5,887 nt of DNA, from positions 1-5,887 of the forward strand of contig JACPVY010000510.1 of NCBI GenBank assembly GCA_016197345.1, read 5' to 3'. Below the pieces are notes generated by a model. That model was not told the DNA's origin, ran no database searches, and was given only the letters and a program-made list of their open reading frames with translations. The stretch comes from Burkholderiales bacterium (GTDB taxonomy: Bacteria; Pseudomonadota; Gammaproteobacteria; Burkholderiales; Burkholderiaceae_D). Positions 1 to 5,887 of the stretch are shown one piece after another. The position numbers and the translations under genes were made by a program. Position 1 is the stretch's first letter. Every line of letters starts with the position of its first letter.

Positions 1-317
1 AGGAAAAAAGCCACTGTCGCTAGGCGAGAGGCGAGCACGTCGCCGATCACGTTACCGAATAATTTGATGCAAAGTGCGCCTAGCCAAAAAGTGAGCGGGC
101 CTTCTTCTGGCATTGGCAGGCCAGCGATATTCGGCCATAACCAATCTTGCCAACTGCCGTGCGCCATCGTCCACATGATGCCAAAACCAGCAGCATCGTC
201 GTTTTTCCATGGGTCGCGCCCGATCAGGCCCGGCAAAATATACAGAAAGCAGAGTGAAAACAAGCCCCAGCGCGGCAAGGCCAGCGTGGCGGAAGCGGGG
301 AGTCTAACTGGCTTCAT
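1..317 (-). CDS. Membrane glycosyltransferase, GT39/ArnT-like (5' part only)
   Basis: An open frame starts with ATG at 317-315 and runs without a stop off the left edge, giving about 105 residues. It begins MKPVRLPASATLALPRWG. A hydrophobic helix follows at about residues 17-33, then the loop GRDPWKNDDAAGFG (33-46), and then EEGPLTFWLGALCIKLFG (71-88). A first transmembrane helix, a charged outer loop containing a conserved Asp, and a GPL-x-x-W-L-x-A-x-x-I-K-L-F-G segment are the N-terminal pattern of family 39 lipid-phosphate-sugar glycosyltransferases related to ArnT. These transfer a sugar from a polyprenyl carrier to a lipid or protein on the periplasmic side. The donor and acceptor cannot be inferred. 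The ribosome binding site is weak. The gene lies downstream of rpmE2 on the same strand but behind a strong terminator, so it is probably transcribed separately. The family call rests on recalled motifs. Confidence 0.8.
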   Translation of the reverse strand, partial: MKPVRLPASATLALPRWGLFSLCFLYILPGLIGRDPWKNDDAAGFGIMWTMAHGSWQDWLWPNIAGLPMPEEGPLTFWLGALCIKLFGNVIGDVLASRLATVAFF

Positions 318-385
318 GTCGGCTCATTCAAAGAAAAGGCGAGCTAGGGCGTAGCGGCGCAGTAAGTAACAAACGAGGGGCTAAT

Positions 386-413
386 AAAAAAGGCAGCGCT
401 TGGCTGCCTTTTT
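386..413 (-). terminator. Rho-independent terminator of rpmE2
   Basis: GGCAGC (392-397) pairs with GCTGCC (403-408) around a 5-nt loop. A-rich and T-rich flanks (386-391 and 409-413) extend the stem. Read on the minus strand, the hairpin ends in a run of six T. It begins 57 bases past the rpmE2 stop. The flanks are symmetrical enough that it could also stop plus-strand transcripts. Confidence 0.85.
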
Positions 414-429
414 GGCGTTCAAAACAATT

Positions 430-459
430 GGCTGTAGGCAATTCGCTTGGACTACAGCC
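430..459. repeat. Inverted repeat in the rpmE2 3' untranslated region
   Basis: GGCTGTAG (430-437) and CTACAGCC (452-459) are perfect 8-bp inverted arms around a 14-nt loop. They lie between the rpmE2 stop and its terminator, so the transcript could form a second hairpin upstream of the terminator. No T-run follows it, so it is not itself an intrinsic terminator. Its role is unknown. Confidence 0.5.
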
Positions 460-469
460 TGTAGCGGAA

Positions 470-736
470 TTAACCTGCCACGGAAGTTTTGGAGCCCACG
501 GTGCCGAACTTTTGGCGGAATTTTTCAACGCGGCCAGCGGTGTCAACGATTTTGTGTTTGCCAGTGTAGAACGGATGCGATTGCGAAGAAACCTCGATCT
601 TCACCAGAGGATAATCTTTACCCTCAAAGTTGATGGTTTCGCGGGTTTGCACGGTCGAGCGGGTGATGAATTTGAAATCGCAGGACAGATCGTGAAACAC
701 AACTTCGCGGTAATTTGGATGGATATCAGCTTTCAT
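470..736 (-). CDS. rpmE2: 50S ribosomal protein L31, type B (zinc-independent)
   Basis: This is a complete 88-residue protein of the L31 type B (RpmE2) family, part of the large ribosomal subunit near the inter-subunit bridge. The family pattern is clear throughout: [16 protein letters not shown] at the start, TRSTVQT in the middle, the [20 protein letters not shown] block at about residues 41-60, and [11 protein letters not shown] near the end. Only one cysteine (C19) is present, so the zinc-binding cysteine set of type A L31 is absent and this is the zinc-independent form. The start is ATG at 736-734 with a GAGG ribosome binding site at 745-742. The gene follows rho on the same strand, but a terminator, a repeat element and a promoter candidate lie between them, so it is likely its own transcription unit. 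No Zur-type operator was recognised upstream. Confidence 0.97.
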   Translation of the reverse strand: MKADIHPNYREVVFHDLSCDFKFITRSTVQTRETINFEGKDYPLVKIEVSSQSHPFYTGKHKIVDTAGRVEKFRQKFGTVGSKTSVAG

Positions 737-836
737 TATTGCCTCAAAAAGTGTTGGTAGCCAATCTGCACTTCGTCGGTCGCCTTACTTCTTGACCCGA
801 TTGCCGATCACTTGCCTAGGTGGAAAACAGCCCGCG

Positions 837-842
837 ATTATA
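837..842 (-). promoter_or_regulatory. Candidate -10 element for rpmE2
   Basis: The minus strand reads a perfect TATAAT here, followed by a GC-rich discriminator. A start near 830 would give a leader of about 95 nt before the rpmE2 ATG. No good -35 hexamer is visible at 16-19 bp upstream, so the assignment rests on the -10 alone. Confidence 0.45.
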
Positions 843-920
843 CGATTTTTTTGGCATTGATGGGGAAAAATACAGCTAAAACTACGGTTTTACGCCTAGT
901 TTGTATAGCTTTAGTTATAT

Positions 921-939
921 GGCGGGCAAGCTGCCCACC
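921..939. repeat. Possible degenerate REP-like palindrome
   Basis: GGCGGGCA and TGCCCACC form an imperfect palindrome around a short centre, with one C/A mismatch. On the minus strand it reads GGTGGGCAGCTTGCCCGCC, sharing the GGTGGGCA core with the two better units at 1008-1032 and 1134-1158. It lacks the GTAG head, so it may be a decayed copy or a chance match. Confidence 0.35.
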
Positions 940-1007
940 ATTGCCGATGATGAATGAAATGACTATTTCATTTGAAATGGTGCTTATACCGTGAAAGCAG
1001 GTAACGT

Positions 1008-1158
1008 GTAGGGTGGGCAACTTGTTGCCCACGGTTTTGAAGCGCCATAAAAAGTGATTATTTTTGGCGTAATATCGAATTTTGAACAGCCCACATTGAT
1101 CAAGCTAAGGTGTAAAGAACAAACTCACTGCCGTTGGCAAACGAGTTGCCCACCCTAC
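1008..1158. repeat. REPIN-like element: two inverted GTAG-headed palindromes
   Basis: The ends are perfect 15-bp inverted repeats: GTAGGGTGGGCAACT at 1008-1022 and its reverse complement at 1144-1158. The left unit continues as a hairpin with arms GTGGGCAAC (1013-1021) and GTTGCCCAC (1024-1032) around a 2-nt loop. The right unit is the same kind of palindrome with a few mismatches (about 1134-1152). A GTAG tetranucleotide followed by an imperfect palindrome is the known layout of REP sequences mobilised by RAYT (TnpA-REP) transposases, and two REPs head to head form a REPIN. The roughly 100-bp interior contains a further weak stem (CGCCA 1043-1047 with TGGCG 1065-1069). No target duplication and no RAYT gene are seen in this window. 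The element sits just after the rho terminator. A MITE with short terminal repeats is the alternative. Confidence 0.6.
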
Positions 1159-1162
1159 GAGT

Positions 1163-1190
1163 AAAAAAGGACGCCTTAGCGTCCTTTTTT
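1163..1190 (-). terminator. Rho-independent terminator of rho
   Basis: GGACGC (1169-1174) pairs with GCGTCC (1179-1184) around a 4-nt loop. Six A on one side and six T on the other extend the stem, giving a T-run for minus-strand transcripts. It begins 20 bases after the rho stop and abuts the right end of the REPIN-like element. Its symmetry could let it work in both directions. Confidence 0.85.
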
Positions 1191-1209
1191 GAATCAAACC
1201 AACAGGCTT

Positions 1210-2472
1210 TTAGCCGCCGCGCCGCATTAAATCAAAAAATTCGGCGTTGTTTTTGGTCGATTTCATCTTGTCGAGGATAAATTCCATCGCTTCGATTTCA
1301 TCCATCGAGTACAGCAGCTTGCGCAAAATCCAGATTTTTTGCAATTGATCAGGCTTGATCAAGAGTTCTTCGCGGCGGGTGCCGGATTTATTCAAATTAA
1401 TCGCTGGATAGACGCGTTTTTCCGCCAAGCGACGTTCCAAATGCACTTCCATATTACCGGTGCCTTTGAATTCTTCATAAATCACGTCATCCATACGGCT
1501 GCCGGTTTCGATCAAGGCGGTAGCGATAATCGTCAGCGAACCACCTTCTTCGATATTACGCGCTGCACCGAAGAAGCGTTTTGGACGTTGCAATGCATTG
1601 GCATCGACACCACCGGTCAAGACCTTGCCGGATGCAGGGATCACGGTATTGTAAGCACGGGCTAAGCGGGTGATCGAATCGAGCAAAATCACCACGTCTT
1701 TTTTCATTTCGACCAAGCGCTTCGCTTTTTCCAACACCATTTCGGCGACTTGGACGTGGCGGGTAGCGGGTTCGTCAAAGGTGGAGGCGACCACTTCGCC
1801 GCGCACGGAGCGCTGCATCTCCGTCACTTCTTCAGGACGTTCGTCGATCAACAGCACGATCAGTGTGACGTCGGGATGATTTGCTGTAATCGCGTGGGCT
1901 AAGTGTTGCAAGATCACCGATTTACCCGATTTAGGCGACGCTACCAGCAAGCCACGTTGGCCTTTGCCGATAGGGGCGATCAAATCGATGATACGACCAG
2001 TGATATTTTCTTGGCCATTCATCTCGCGCTCTAAGCGCAGCGGATGATTGGGATGTAATGGTGTCAGATTTTCAAACAGAATGCGGTGTTTCGAAGATTC
2101 TGGCGATTCGCCATTGACCTTATCGACCTTCACCAATGCAAAATAACGTTCCCCATCTTTGGGGGTGCGTACTTCACCTTCAATCGAATCGCCGGTATGC
2201 AGGTTGAAACGCCGGATTTGCGAGGGAGAGATGTAGATGTCGTCGGTCGAAGCCATATAGCTGGCATCGGGCGAACGTAAGAAGCCAAAGCCGTCAGGCA
2301 AGACTTCCAAGGCGCCATCGCCAAAGATTTGCTCGCCGCCCTTCGCGCGCTTTTTCAAGATCGCGAACATCAGCTCTTGTTTGCGCATACGCGCGGCGTT
2401 GTCTATATCGAGGCTGATAGCCATCTCTAGTAGAGCAGAGACGTGTAACGCCTTTAATTCAGATAAGTGCAT
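1210..2472 (-). CDS. rho: Transcription termination factor Rho
   Basis: Rho is the hexameric RNA-dependent ATPase/translocase that ends transcription of untranslated RNA. This copy has 420 residues, close to E. coli (419), and key positions keep E. coli numbering. The N-terminal helical domain covers about 1-45. The cold-shock-like primary RNA site includes DGFGFLRSP (60-68) and [15 protein letters not shown] (77-91). The Walker A segment is SPKSGKS (179-185, with K181 and K184). The conserved [13 protein letters not shown] starts at 207, with E211 and R212. Walker B is [16 protein letters not shown] with D265 and R269. The Q-loop [21 protein letters not shown] and the downstream TRREELL follow. 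I chose ATG 2472-2470 because [17 protein letters not shown] is the family N-terminus; the frame remains open upstream for 46 more codons but reads as non-family sequence. There is no strong ribosome binding site. It lies downstream of trxA. Confidence 0.98.
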   Translation of the reverse strand: MHLSELKALHVSALLEMAISLDIDNAARMRKQELMFAILKKRAKGGEQIFGDGALEVLPDGFGFLRSPDASYMASTDDIYISPSQIRRFNLHTGDSIEGEVRTPKDGERYFALVKVDKVNGESPESSKHRILFENLTPLHPNHPLRLEREMNGQENITGRIIDLIAPIGKGQRGLLVASPKSGKSVILQHLAHAITANHPDVTLIVLLIDERPEEVTEMQRSVRGEVVASTFDEPATRHVQVAEMVLEKAKRLVEMKKDVVILLDSITRLARAYNTVIPASGKVLTGGVDANALQRPKRFFGAARNIEEGGSLTIIATALIETGSRMDDVIYEEFKGTGNMEVHLERRLAEKRVYPAINLNKSGTRREELLIKPDQLQKIWILRKLLYSMDEIEAMEFILDKMKSTKNNAEFFDLMRRGG

Positions 2473-2536
2473 AGTGTGTCGAGTATAGGTGTCCCGCGAT
2501 GGGAAAATCGGTGGGAGGGCGCTACGCAGTGTTATT

Positions 2537-2563
2537 TTTATATAAACAGAAAATAAAGCGCAA
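2537..2563 (-). promoter_or_regulatory. Candidate rho promoter in the trxA-rho gap
   Basis: On the minus strand TTGCGC (2563-2558) is followed after 15 bp by TATAAA (2542-2537) in an AT-rich stretch. Spacing is short for a sigma-70 promoter. TATACT just upstream of the rho start is an alternative -10 without a recognisable -35. Either would let rho be expressed independently of trxA. The -35 overlaps the tail of the trxA hairpin. Confidence 0.3.
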
Positions 2564-2585
2564 AAGGCGATGCAGGCGCATCGCC
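2558..2585 (-). terminator. Terminator or attenuator hairpin after trxA
   Basis: GGCGATGC (2566-2573) pairs perfectly with GCATCGCC (2578-2585) around a 4-nt loop. On the minus strand it is followed by TTTTGCGCTTTATTTT, an interrupted T-tract. It begins 8 bases past the trxA stop. The weak T-tract suggests partial termination, so some trxA transcripts may read into rho. Confidence 0.6.
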
Positions 2586-2593
2586 ATCTTACT

Positions 2594-2917
2594 TCACAGG
2601 TTGCTATCAATAAATGCGGTCAATTGTGGTTTGGCTAATGCCCCCACTTTTTGCGCTACCACCGAACCGTTTTTAAACAGGATCAGGGTAGGGATACCGC
2701 GAATGCCAAATTTTGCTGGAGTGGCGTTATTTGCATCGACGTCCATCTTCACGATAGTCAGTTTGCCATTGTATTCTTGGGCGACGGTTTCGAGTAGAGG
2801 GGCGATTTGTTTGCAGGGGCCACACCATTCTGCCCAGAAATCGACCAATACAGCGGTATCGGCTTTGAGGACATCTTGTTCAAATGATGCGTCAGAAGTA
2901 TGCTTAATTGTGCTCAT
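2594..2917 (-). CDS. trxA: Thioredoxin 1
   Basis: This is a complete 107-residue cytoplasmic thioredoxin, the dithiol carrier that reduces ribonucleotide reductase and other disulfides and is recharged by thioredoxin reductase. The active site WCGPCK occupies residues 31-36 (C32 and C35). The buried D26 lies in VDFWAEWC, the cis-proline P76 is in RGIPTL, and the C-terminal G-A-L segment is present. All positions match the E. coli numbering. The length is typical for TrxA and there is no signal peptide. The start is ATG 2917-2915 with a GAGGAA ribosome binding site just upstream. It is followed by rho on the same strand after 121 bp, an arrangement commonly seen in proteobacteria. A hairpin after the stop may partly separate the two genes. 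Confidence 0.98.
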   Translation of the reverse strand: MSTIKHTSDASFEQDVLKADTAVLVDFWAEWCGPCKQIAPLLETVAQEYNGKLTIVKMDVDANNATPAKFGIRGIPTLILFKNGSVVAQKVGALAKPQLTAFIDSNL

Positions 2918-2978
2918 GTTTTCCTCATGGTGAGGGAATGATGGATAAAAACGCCTCGAAATTTGGCGCTGCCGTGCC

Positions 2979-3008
2979 TATAGATGGTGCTATGTCGCAC
3001 GAGTTCAA
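2979..3008 (-). promoter_or_regulatory. Candidate sigma-70 promoter of trxA
   Basis: The minus strand reads TTGAAC (3008-3003), an 18-bp spacer, then TCTATA (2984-2979). A start near 2972 would give a leader of about 55 nt to the trxA ATG. Both hexamers are imperfect, so this is a fit by eye only. Confidence 0.4.
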
Positions 3009-3463
3009 TAAGCCCGGTTTATTTTCTGCCAGAAGTCAAGTATGCCACAGCAATGAAAGCTAGGTTTGGCTGGCTATGGCTTTCCTCTCGGTTTTCTGAG
3101 GATTTGCTATTTTTTGCTATTCATACCGGTTACCCGAATGACAGCGTGAGTTTTCAGTTGCACTTGCGACACCACGCAGACTAACGCGTTTTACAAAGCG
3201 TTGTTGAGGTCTTTAAGCGTGATTAATGGAGCAAGGGTAACAGTGAAAGCCGGGAAATGATACCCTATTTTATGCGCTTGTGCGAAATCCACTCCAAAAT
3301 GTTTAAGATTCGGTACGCTATGACGCATCGCACAGTGCATTGTAGGCAATCTGCTTGCTTCACTCTGTATGCAATGCCACATAACATCGCTATCTCGCTT
3401 AAAATCGCGGCCCTGTAACGTCATTTTATTCGGGGTGATGTGTCACTAAACTGTACGGTGCGC

Positions 3464-3490
3464 GATCAATTATGATCAATCACGATGAAT
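3464..3490. repeat. Three 10-bp-phased direct repeats upstream of the AddB-like gene
   Basis: GATCAAT (3464-3470), GATCAAT (3474-3480) and GATGAAT (3484-3490) recur at an exact 10-bp interval, about one helical turn. They end 34 bp before the earliest start codon of the AddB-like gene. Such phasing would place three sites on one face of the DNA and could form an operator, but no known box was recognised. Confidence 0.4.
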
Positions 3491-3524
3491 AATGTGGCCT
3501 AGCGATGTCGTCACTATATGCTAA

Positions 3525-5717
3525 TTGTTTGTTAATCGAGTACCTGTCCCTTTGAAGATTTTGCCACCTCCTGTTTTGATTGCCCCCGGCCCGCAATTTT
3601 GGGCGAGTGCGGTGCGCGCGATGCAGCAGAGGCTGGCGCCGCAGTGGACGCGGGCGCGCGTCTTGGTGCCCGCTTACTCGCATGCGAAGCAATTCAAGCT
3701 GGCTTTAGCGCAATATGCCCAACATGGGATGGTGGCGCCACGTATCAACACATTATCTGGTTGGCTGGCGCAACAGCTACCCACGCCAGATGGCAATTGC
3801 GCAGCGCTCGACACGGGATCTAGCCAAACCCGGCGCATGCTGACGCTCTATGAACAACTGCGTCAACAAGCGTGGCTAAAAAACTTGTTCGGTGCGCGTA
3901 GTAATACCGATTTATTGCCATTAGCACAATTGCTCCTGACCTTGGCCGACGAATTAACCGCCGCCCATCTTCCCGCGATCATGGCAAACCAAGCGGCAGC
4001 GGCGGCAAAATGGCAAGCCGCTTTAGCCCAATTACCACTCCCTAGCCAGCAATTACTATCAGATGAAGCCAATCTGGTCTGGACGCTATGGCAAAGCCAG
4101 CTTGATGAGGACGACGGTTTGGTGCTGTATTTTGCGCGTTTGCTGCAATTGGCGCAGCACGCTAGCACGCCCTTGGTCTGGATCAGTCCCGAACCAGCGA
4201 ACCCGATCGAGCAAGCTTTTTTATTGGCGTATGCACAACAGCAGACCGTGTTGCAAATCCAACTCGATTGGCGTGAAGCGGCTTTGCCCGAACAATTAGC
4301 CCACGCTTGGCCGGAAATGGTCGAGCCAGAACCCGCGCAACACCGCAATTTATTTGATAGCGCGGCGGCGGCCGAACCCGATGCTTTACAACATATCACG
4401 CTATGTCCCGGTGCTGATTTAGAAAGCCAAGCGCAATTGGCAGCGCAAACCGTGCTCAATTGGCTGGCGGAAGGAAAGCAGCAATTAGCCATCATCGCCC
4501 AAGACCGAGTGGCTGCGCGCCGCATTAGTGCGTTGCTAGCGCGGGCGCAGGTATATGTGTCGGATGAAACCGGGTGGAAACTCTCGACCACGCGTGCTGC
4601 TAGTGCGCTGGCGGCGTGGTTTGAGGTCATCGCTAGCGAAGCCGAGACCATGGCATTATTGGATTTGCTGAAATCGCCCTTTTTGCAATTGCGTAAAACT
4701 ACCGAGGCAGGCGGGGCGCCGGATTTGACCGCAGTGGTGATGTGGATTGAATTGCTATTGCGCCGTGAAAATGTGCTGGGGGGCTGGGATGCCGCCGTGC
4801 AAGCCTTGAGCACAGGCAATTTGACGCCCCACCAAAGCTTGGGGCAAATGCTCCTACGCTTGCTGAAAAAGCAAGCGCAACAATACCAAGGTCGCCATAG
4901 CATGCGTGGCTGGGGCGAAATTTTGCGTGCTAGTCTGAAGGCGATGGGCATGCAAGCGAGTTTGGCGCAAGATAGTGCTGGACGGCAGATTCTGCAAATG
5001 CTCGAACAATTATCGCTCGATGCCGAAGCGACGCTATTGAGCTTTAACGAGTGGCGCGCCATGATTGCGCTGCAAATGGAAAGCCTGCCCTATGTCGCTG
5101 AATCGCCCGATAAGCGGGTGGCGATGTTGCCCTTGAATGGCGCGCGCTTACGCTATTTTGATGCCATTATCTTGGTCGGTTGCGATGCCGCAAATTTACC
5201 TAGCCAAGCGCAAGAAACCCTATTTTTTGCCAATGCCGTGCGGCGCGAATTAGCCTTGACGACACGCGAGAGCCGGCAGCGCCAACAAATGCGCGATTTG
5301 GCCGAAATGTTGCTTATGACGCCGCGTGTGGTACTCAGTTGGCAAGCGTTTAAAAATGACGAGCCAAATCCGATTAGCCCGTGGCTAGAGCGTTTGCAAT
5401 TATGTTTGGCGCAAAAGCGCTTGCCGCCCCTCGCACTGGTCAAACCAGAAATACCGCAGCACACCTTGCAGCTACAAGTTGCGCAGATGCCGACTCCTTC
5501 TGGGGCGAGCTTATTGCCTAGTAAGCTTTCGGCTAGCGCGTACAACAGTTTTTTCGCCTGTCCCTATCAGTTTTTTGCGCGGCAAATGTTGCGTATTACG
5601 AGTCTGGATGATTTATCCGATTTGCCAGAAAAGCGCGATTACGGCGATTGGCTACATGAAATTTTGCACAGTTATCACTGTTCATGTACAGAAGAAGTGC
5701 TATCAAAAACAGGGTGA
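3525..5717 (+). CDS. AddB/RexB-like PD-(D/E)XK nuclease subunit, 3' end replaced
   Basis: This resembles AddB-type subunits of helicase-nucleases that resect double-strand breaks for RecA. The N-terminus reads VLIAPGPQFW, then RVLVPAYSHAKQF and PRINTLSGWL. No GxGKT Walker A is visible, suggesting an inactive helicase fold. Residues 531-560 (RVAMLPLNGARLRYFDAIILVGCDAANLP) match the AddB/RecC-like core, and NDEPNPISPWLERL follows. C679 in YNSFFACPYQFFAR is the expected first iron-sulfur cysteine, and H711 in YGDWLHEILH is the first nuclease motif. Family resemblance ends near residue 718 (about 5680), where foreign sequence adds 12 residues before a TGA. The catalytic D/ExK motif and last three iron-sulfur cysteines are therefore missing. 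An in-frame stop directly precedes TTG 3525, so the start must be TTG: 3525, 3552 or 3561. An AddA-type helicase would be expected downstream but is not in the window. Confidence 0.85.
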   Translation: MFVNRVPVPLKILPPPVLIAPGPQFWASAVRAMQQRLAPQWTRARVLVPAYSHAKQFKLALAQYAQHGMVAPRINTLSGWLAQQLPTPDGNCAALDTGSSQTRRMLTLYEQLRQQAWLKNLFGARSNTDLLPLAQLLLTLADELTAAHLPAIMANQAAAAAKWQAALAQLPLPSQQLLSDEANLVWTLWQSQLDEDDGLVLYFARLLQLAQHASTPLVWISPEPANPIEQAFLLAYAQQQTVLQIQLDWREAALPEQLAHAWPEMVEPEPAQHRNLFDSAAAAEPDALQHITLCPGADLESQAQLAAQTVLNWLAEGKQQLAIIAQDRVAARRISALLARAQVYVSDETGWKLSTTRAASALAAWFEVIASEAETMALLDLLKSPFLQLRKTTEAGGAPDLTAVVMWIELLLRRENVLGGWDAAVQALSTGNLTPHQSLGQMLLRLLKKQAQQYQGRHSMRGWGEILRASLKAMGMQASLAQDSAGRQILQMLEQLSLDAEATLLSFNEWRAMIALQMESLPYVAESPDKRVAMLPLNGARLRYFDAIILVGCDAANLPSQAQETLFFANAVRRELALTTRESRQRQQMRDLAEMLLMTPRVVLSWQAFKNDEPNPISPWLERLQLCLAQKRLPPLALVKPEIPQHTLQLQVAQMPTPSGASLLPSKLSASAYNSFFACPYQFFARQMLRITSLDDLSDLPEKRDYGDWLHEILHSYHCSCTEEVLSKTG

Positions 5718-5887
5718 GAGGGATGATGATCTTGAGTCTCTCTTTGACCCGGATCATGTTCTCATACTGGCCACTAAAGGTAAGGGAATACCCGGCTGGT
5801 GTCTTCACCTTCTCTGAGACGATCTTCTTTGCTTCATCGACGTAGCTTCCGATATCCCTATCCGCGATATCCACGTAAACGTAGCCC
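5596..5887 (-). CDS. CusA/CzcA-type RND metal-efflux pump fragment
   Basis: The minus strand from 5886 to about 5680 encodes 69 residues of a heavy-metal-efflux RND inner-membrane pump, which exports metal ions by proton antiport in a complex with CusB-like and CusC-like partners. It starts in frame as GYVYVDIADRDIGSYVDEAKK, passes through the conserved FSGQYE, and enters a transmembrane helix IIIPLTLFLIALLLYMN. In full-length proteins of about 1,040 residues this is the end of the second periplasmic part and the start of the next membrane helix, so it is an internal piece lacking both ends. The frame continues to a stop at 5596, but bases 5596-5679 are simply antisense to the AddB-like gene. 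Codon use differs from the left side: lysine is mostly AAG, and AGA, AGG and ATA appear in a short stretch. Exact metal specificity cannot be told. Confidence 0.85.
   Translation of the reverse strand, partial: GYVYVDIADRDIGSYVDEAKKIVSEKVKTPAGYSLTFSGQYENMIRVKERLKIIIPLTLFLIALLLYMNSDNCAKFHVANRRNRAFLANRINHPDS

Larger units (their letters stand above)
2918..3524. other. Divergent intergenic region between trxA and the AddB-like gene
   Basis: These 607 bases hold a trxA promoter candidate near the left end and short phased repeats near the right end. Two short open frames exist (2984-3184 plus, 3191-3424 minus), but neither has a ribosome binding site, a recognisable domain or a coding-like codon pattern. 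No tRNA or obvious RNA structure was recognised. The length is large for a gap between two ordinary genes, so an unrecognised small RNA or a decayed gene is possible. Confidence 0.5.

Noticed and set aside
64..354. A 96-codon plus-strand open frame
   Set aside because: It is antisense to the glycosyltransferase fragment, whose translation shows clear family motifs, so the plus-strand frame is a shadow.
830..920. Possible Zur operator upstream of the zinc-independent L31 gene
   Set aside because: Only a GTTATAT half-site (914-920) was found, with no palindromic partner, and no second L31 gene is seen that would demand zinc-dependent switching.
953..978. Overlapping AT-rich hairpins (AATGAAAT/ATTTCATT and ATTTCA/TGAAAT)
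   Set aside because: The two stems are mutually exclusive, but they are short, AT-rich and lie upstream of the likely rpmE2 transcription start. There is no adjacent coding or T-run context to suggest a riboswitch or attenuator.
2473..2610. A 46-residue N-terminal extension of Rho
   Set aside because: The extra codons run through the trxA-rho gap, including the trxA hairpin and into the end of trxA. The family N-terminus begins at MHLSELK, so the upstream ATG is not used.
3191..3424. A 77-codon minus-strand open frame in the trxA/addB gap
   Set aside because: It has no ribosome binding site, no recognisable motif and no third-position bias. It is not reported as a gene, though a decayed or lineage-specific small gene cannot be excluded.
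3863..5062. A 399-codon open frame on the minus strand
   Set aside because: It is exactly antisense to the AddB-like gene. Its translation is rich in Ser, Cys, Ala and Asn with no domain, which is the shadow of a biased codon pattern on the other strand.

Overview
The window looks like chromosomal DNA from a betaproteobacterium, most likely Burkholderiales and perhaps Oxalobacteraceae-like with moderate GC. The basis is the Rho protein (420 residues, E. coli-like numbering, a typical betaproteobacterial N-terminus), the zinc-independent type B L31 protein, the trxA-rho-rpmE2 order on one strand, and a divergent AddB-like nuclease subunit. The genus call is inference from remembered family features, not from a search.

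Layout, left to right. Positions 1-317 hold the 5' part of a membrane glycosyltransferase (GT39/ArnT-like) on the minus strand, cut by the window edge. Positions 318-469 are a spacer with a strong rpmE2 terminator. rpmE2 (470-736) follows on the minus strand. The 473-bp gap at 737-1209 carries an rpmE2 promoter candidate, a REPIN-like pair of inverted GTAG-headed palindromes (1008-1158), a possible third degenerate copy (921-939), and the rho terminator. rho (1210-2472) and trxA (2594-2917) follow on the minus strand, separated by a hairpin that could end or attenuate trxA transcription. Positions 2918-3524 form a long divergent intergenic region with a trxA promoter candidate and a 10-bp-phased direct repeat near the next gene. 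From 3525 an AddB/RexB-like gene runs rightward on the plus strand.

The most anomalous feature is at about 5676-5682. The AddB-like protein stops matching its family at the start of its C-terminal nuclease domain. In the same few bases a minus-strand fragment of a CusA/CzcA-type RND metal-efflux pump begins, with different codon habits, and runs to the window end. Both coding regions are interrupted at one point, so this is either an assembly or amplification chimera or a genuine recombination breakpoint. The sequence alone favours an artefact.

Functionally the intact genes are housekeeping: transcription termination (Rho), thiol redox (thioredoxin) and ribosome structure (L31). I see no CRISPR array, tRNA, rRNA, transposase or convincing new multi-gene system. 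The best candidates for a second look are the REPIN-like element, the phased repeats upstream of the AddB-like gene, and the junction.
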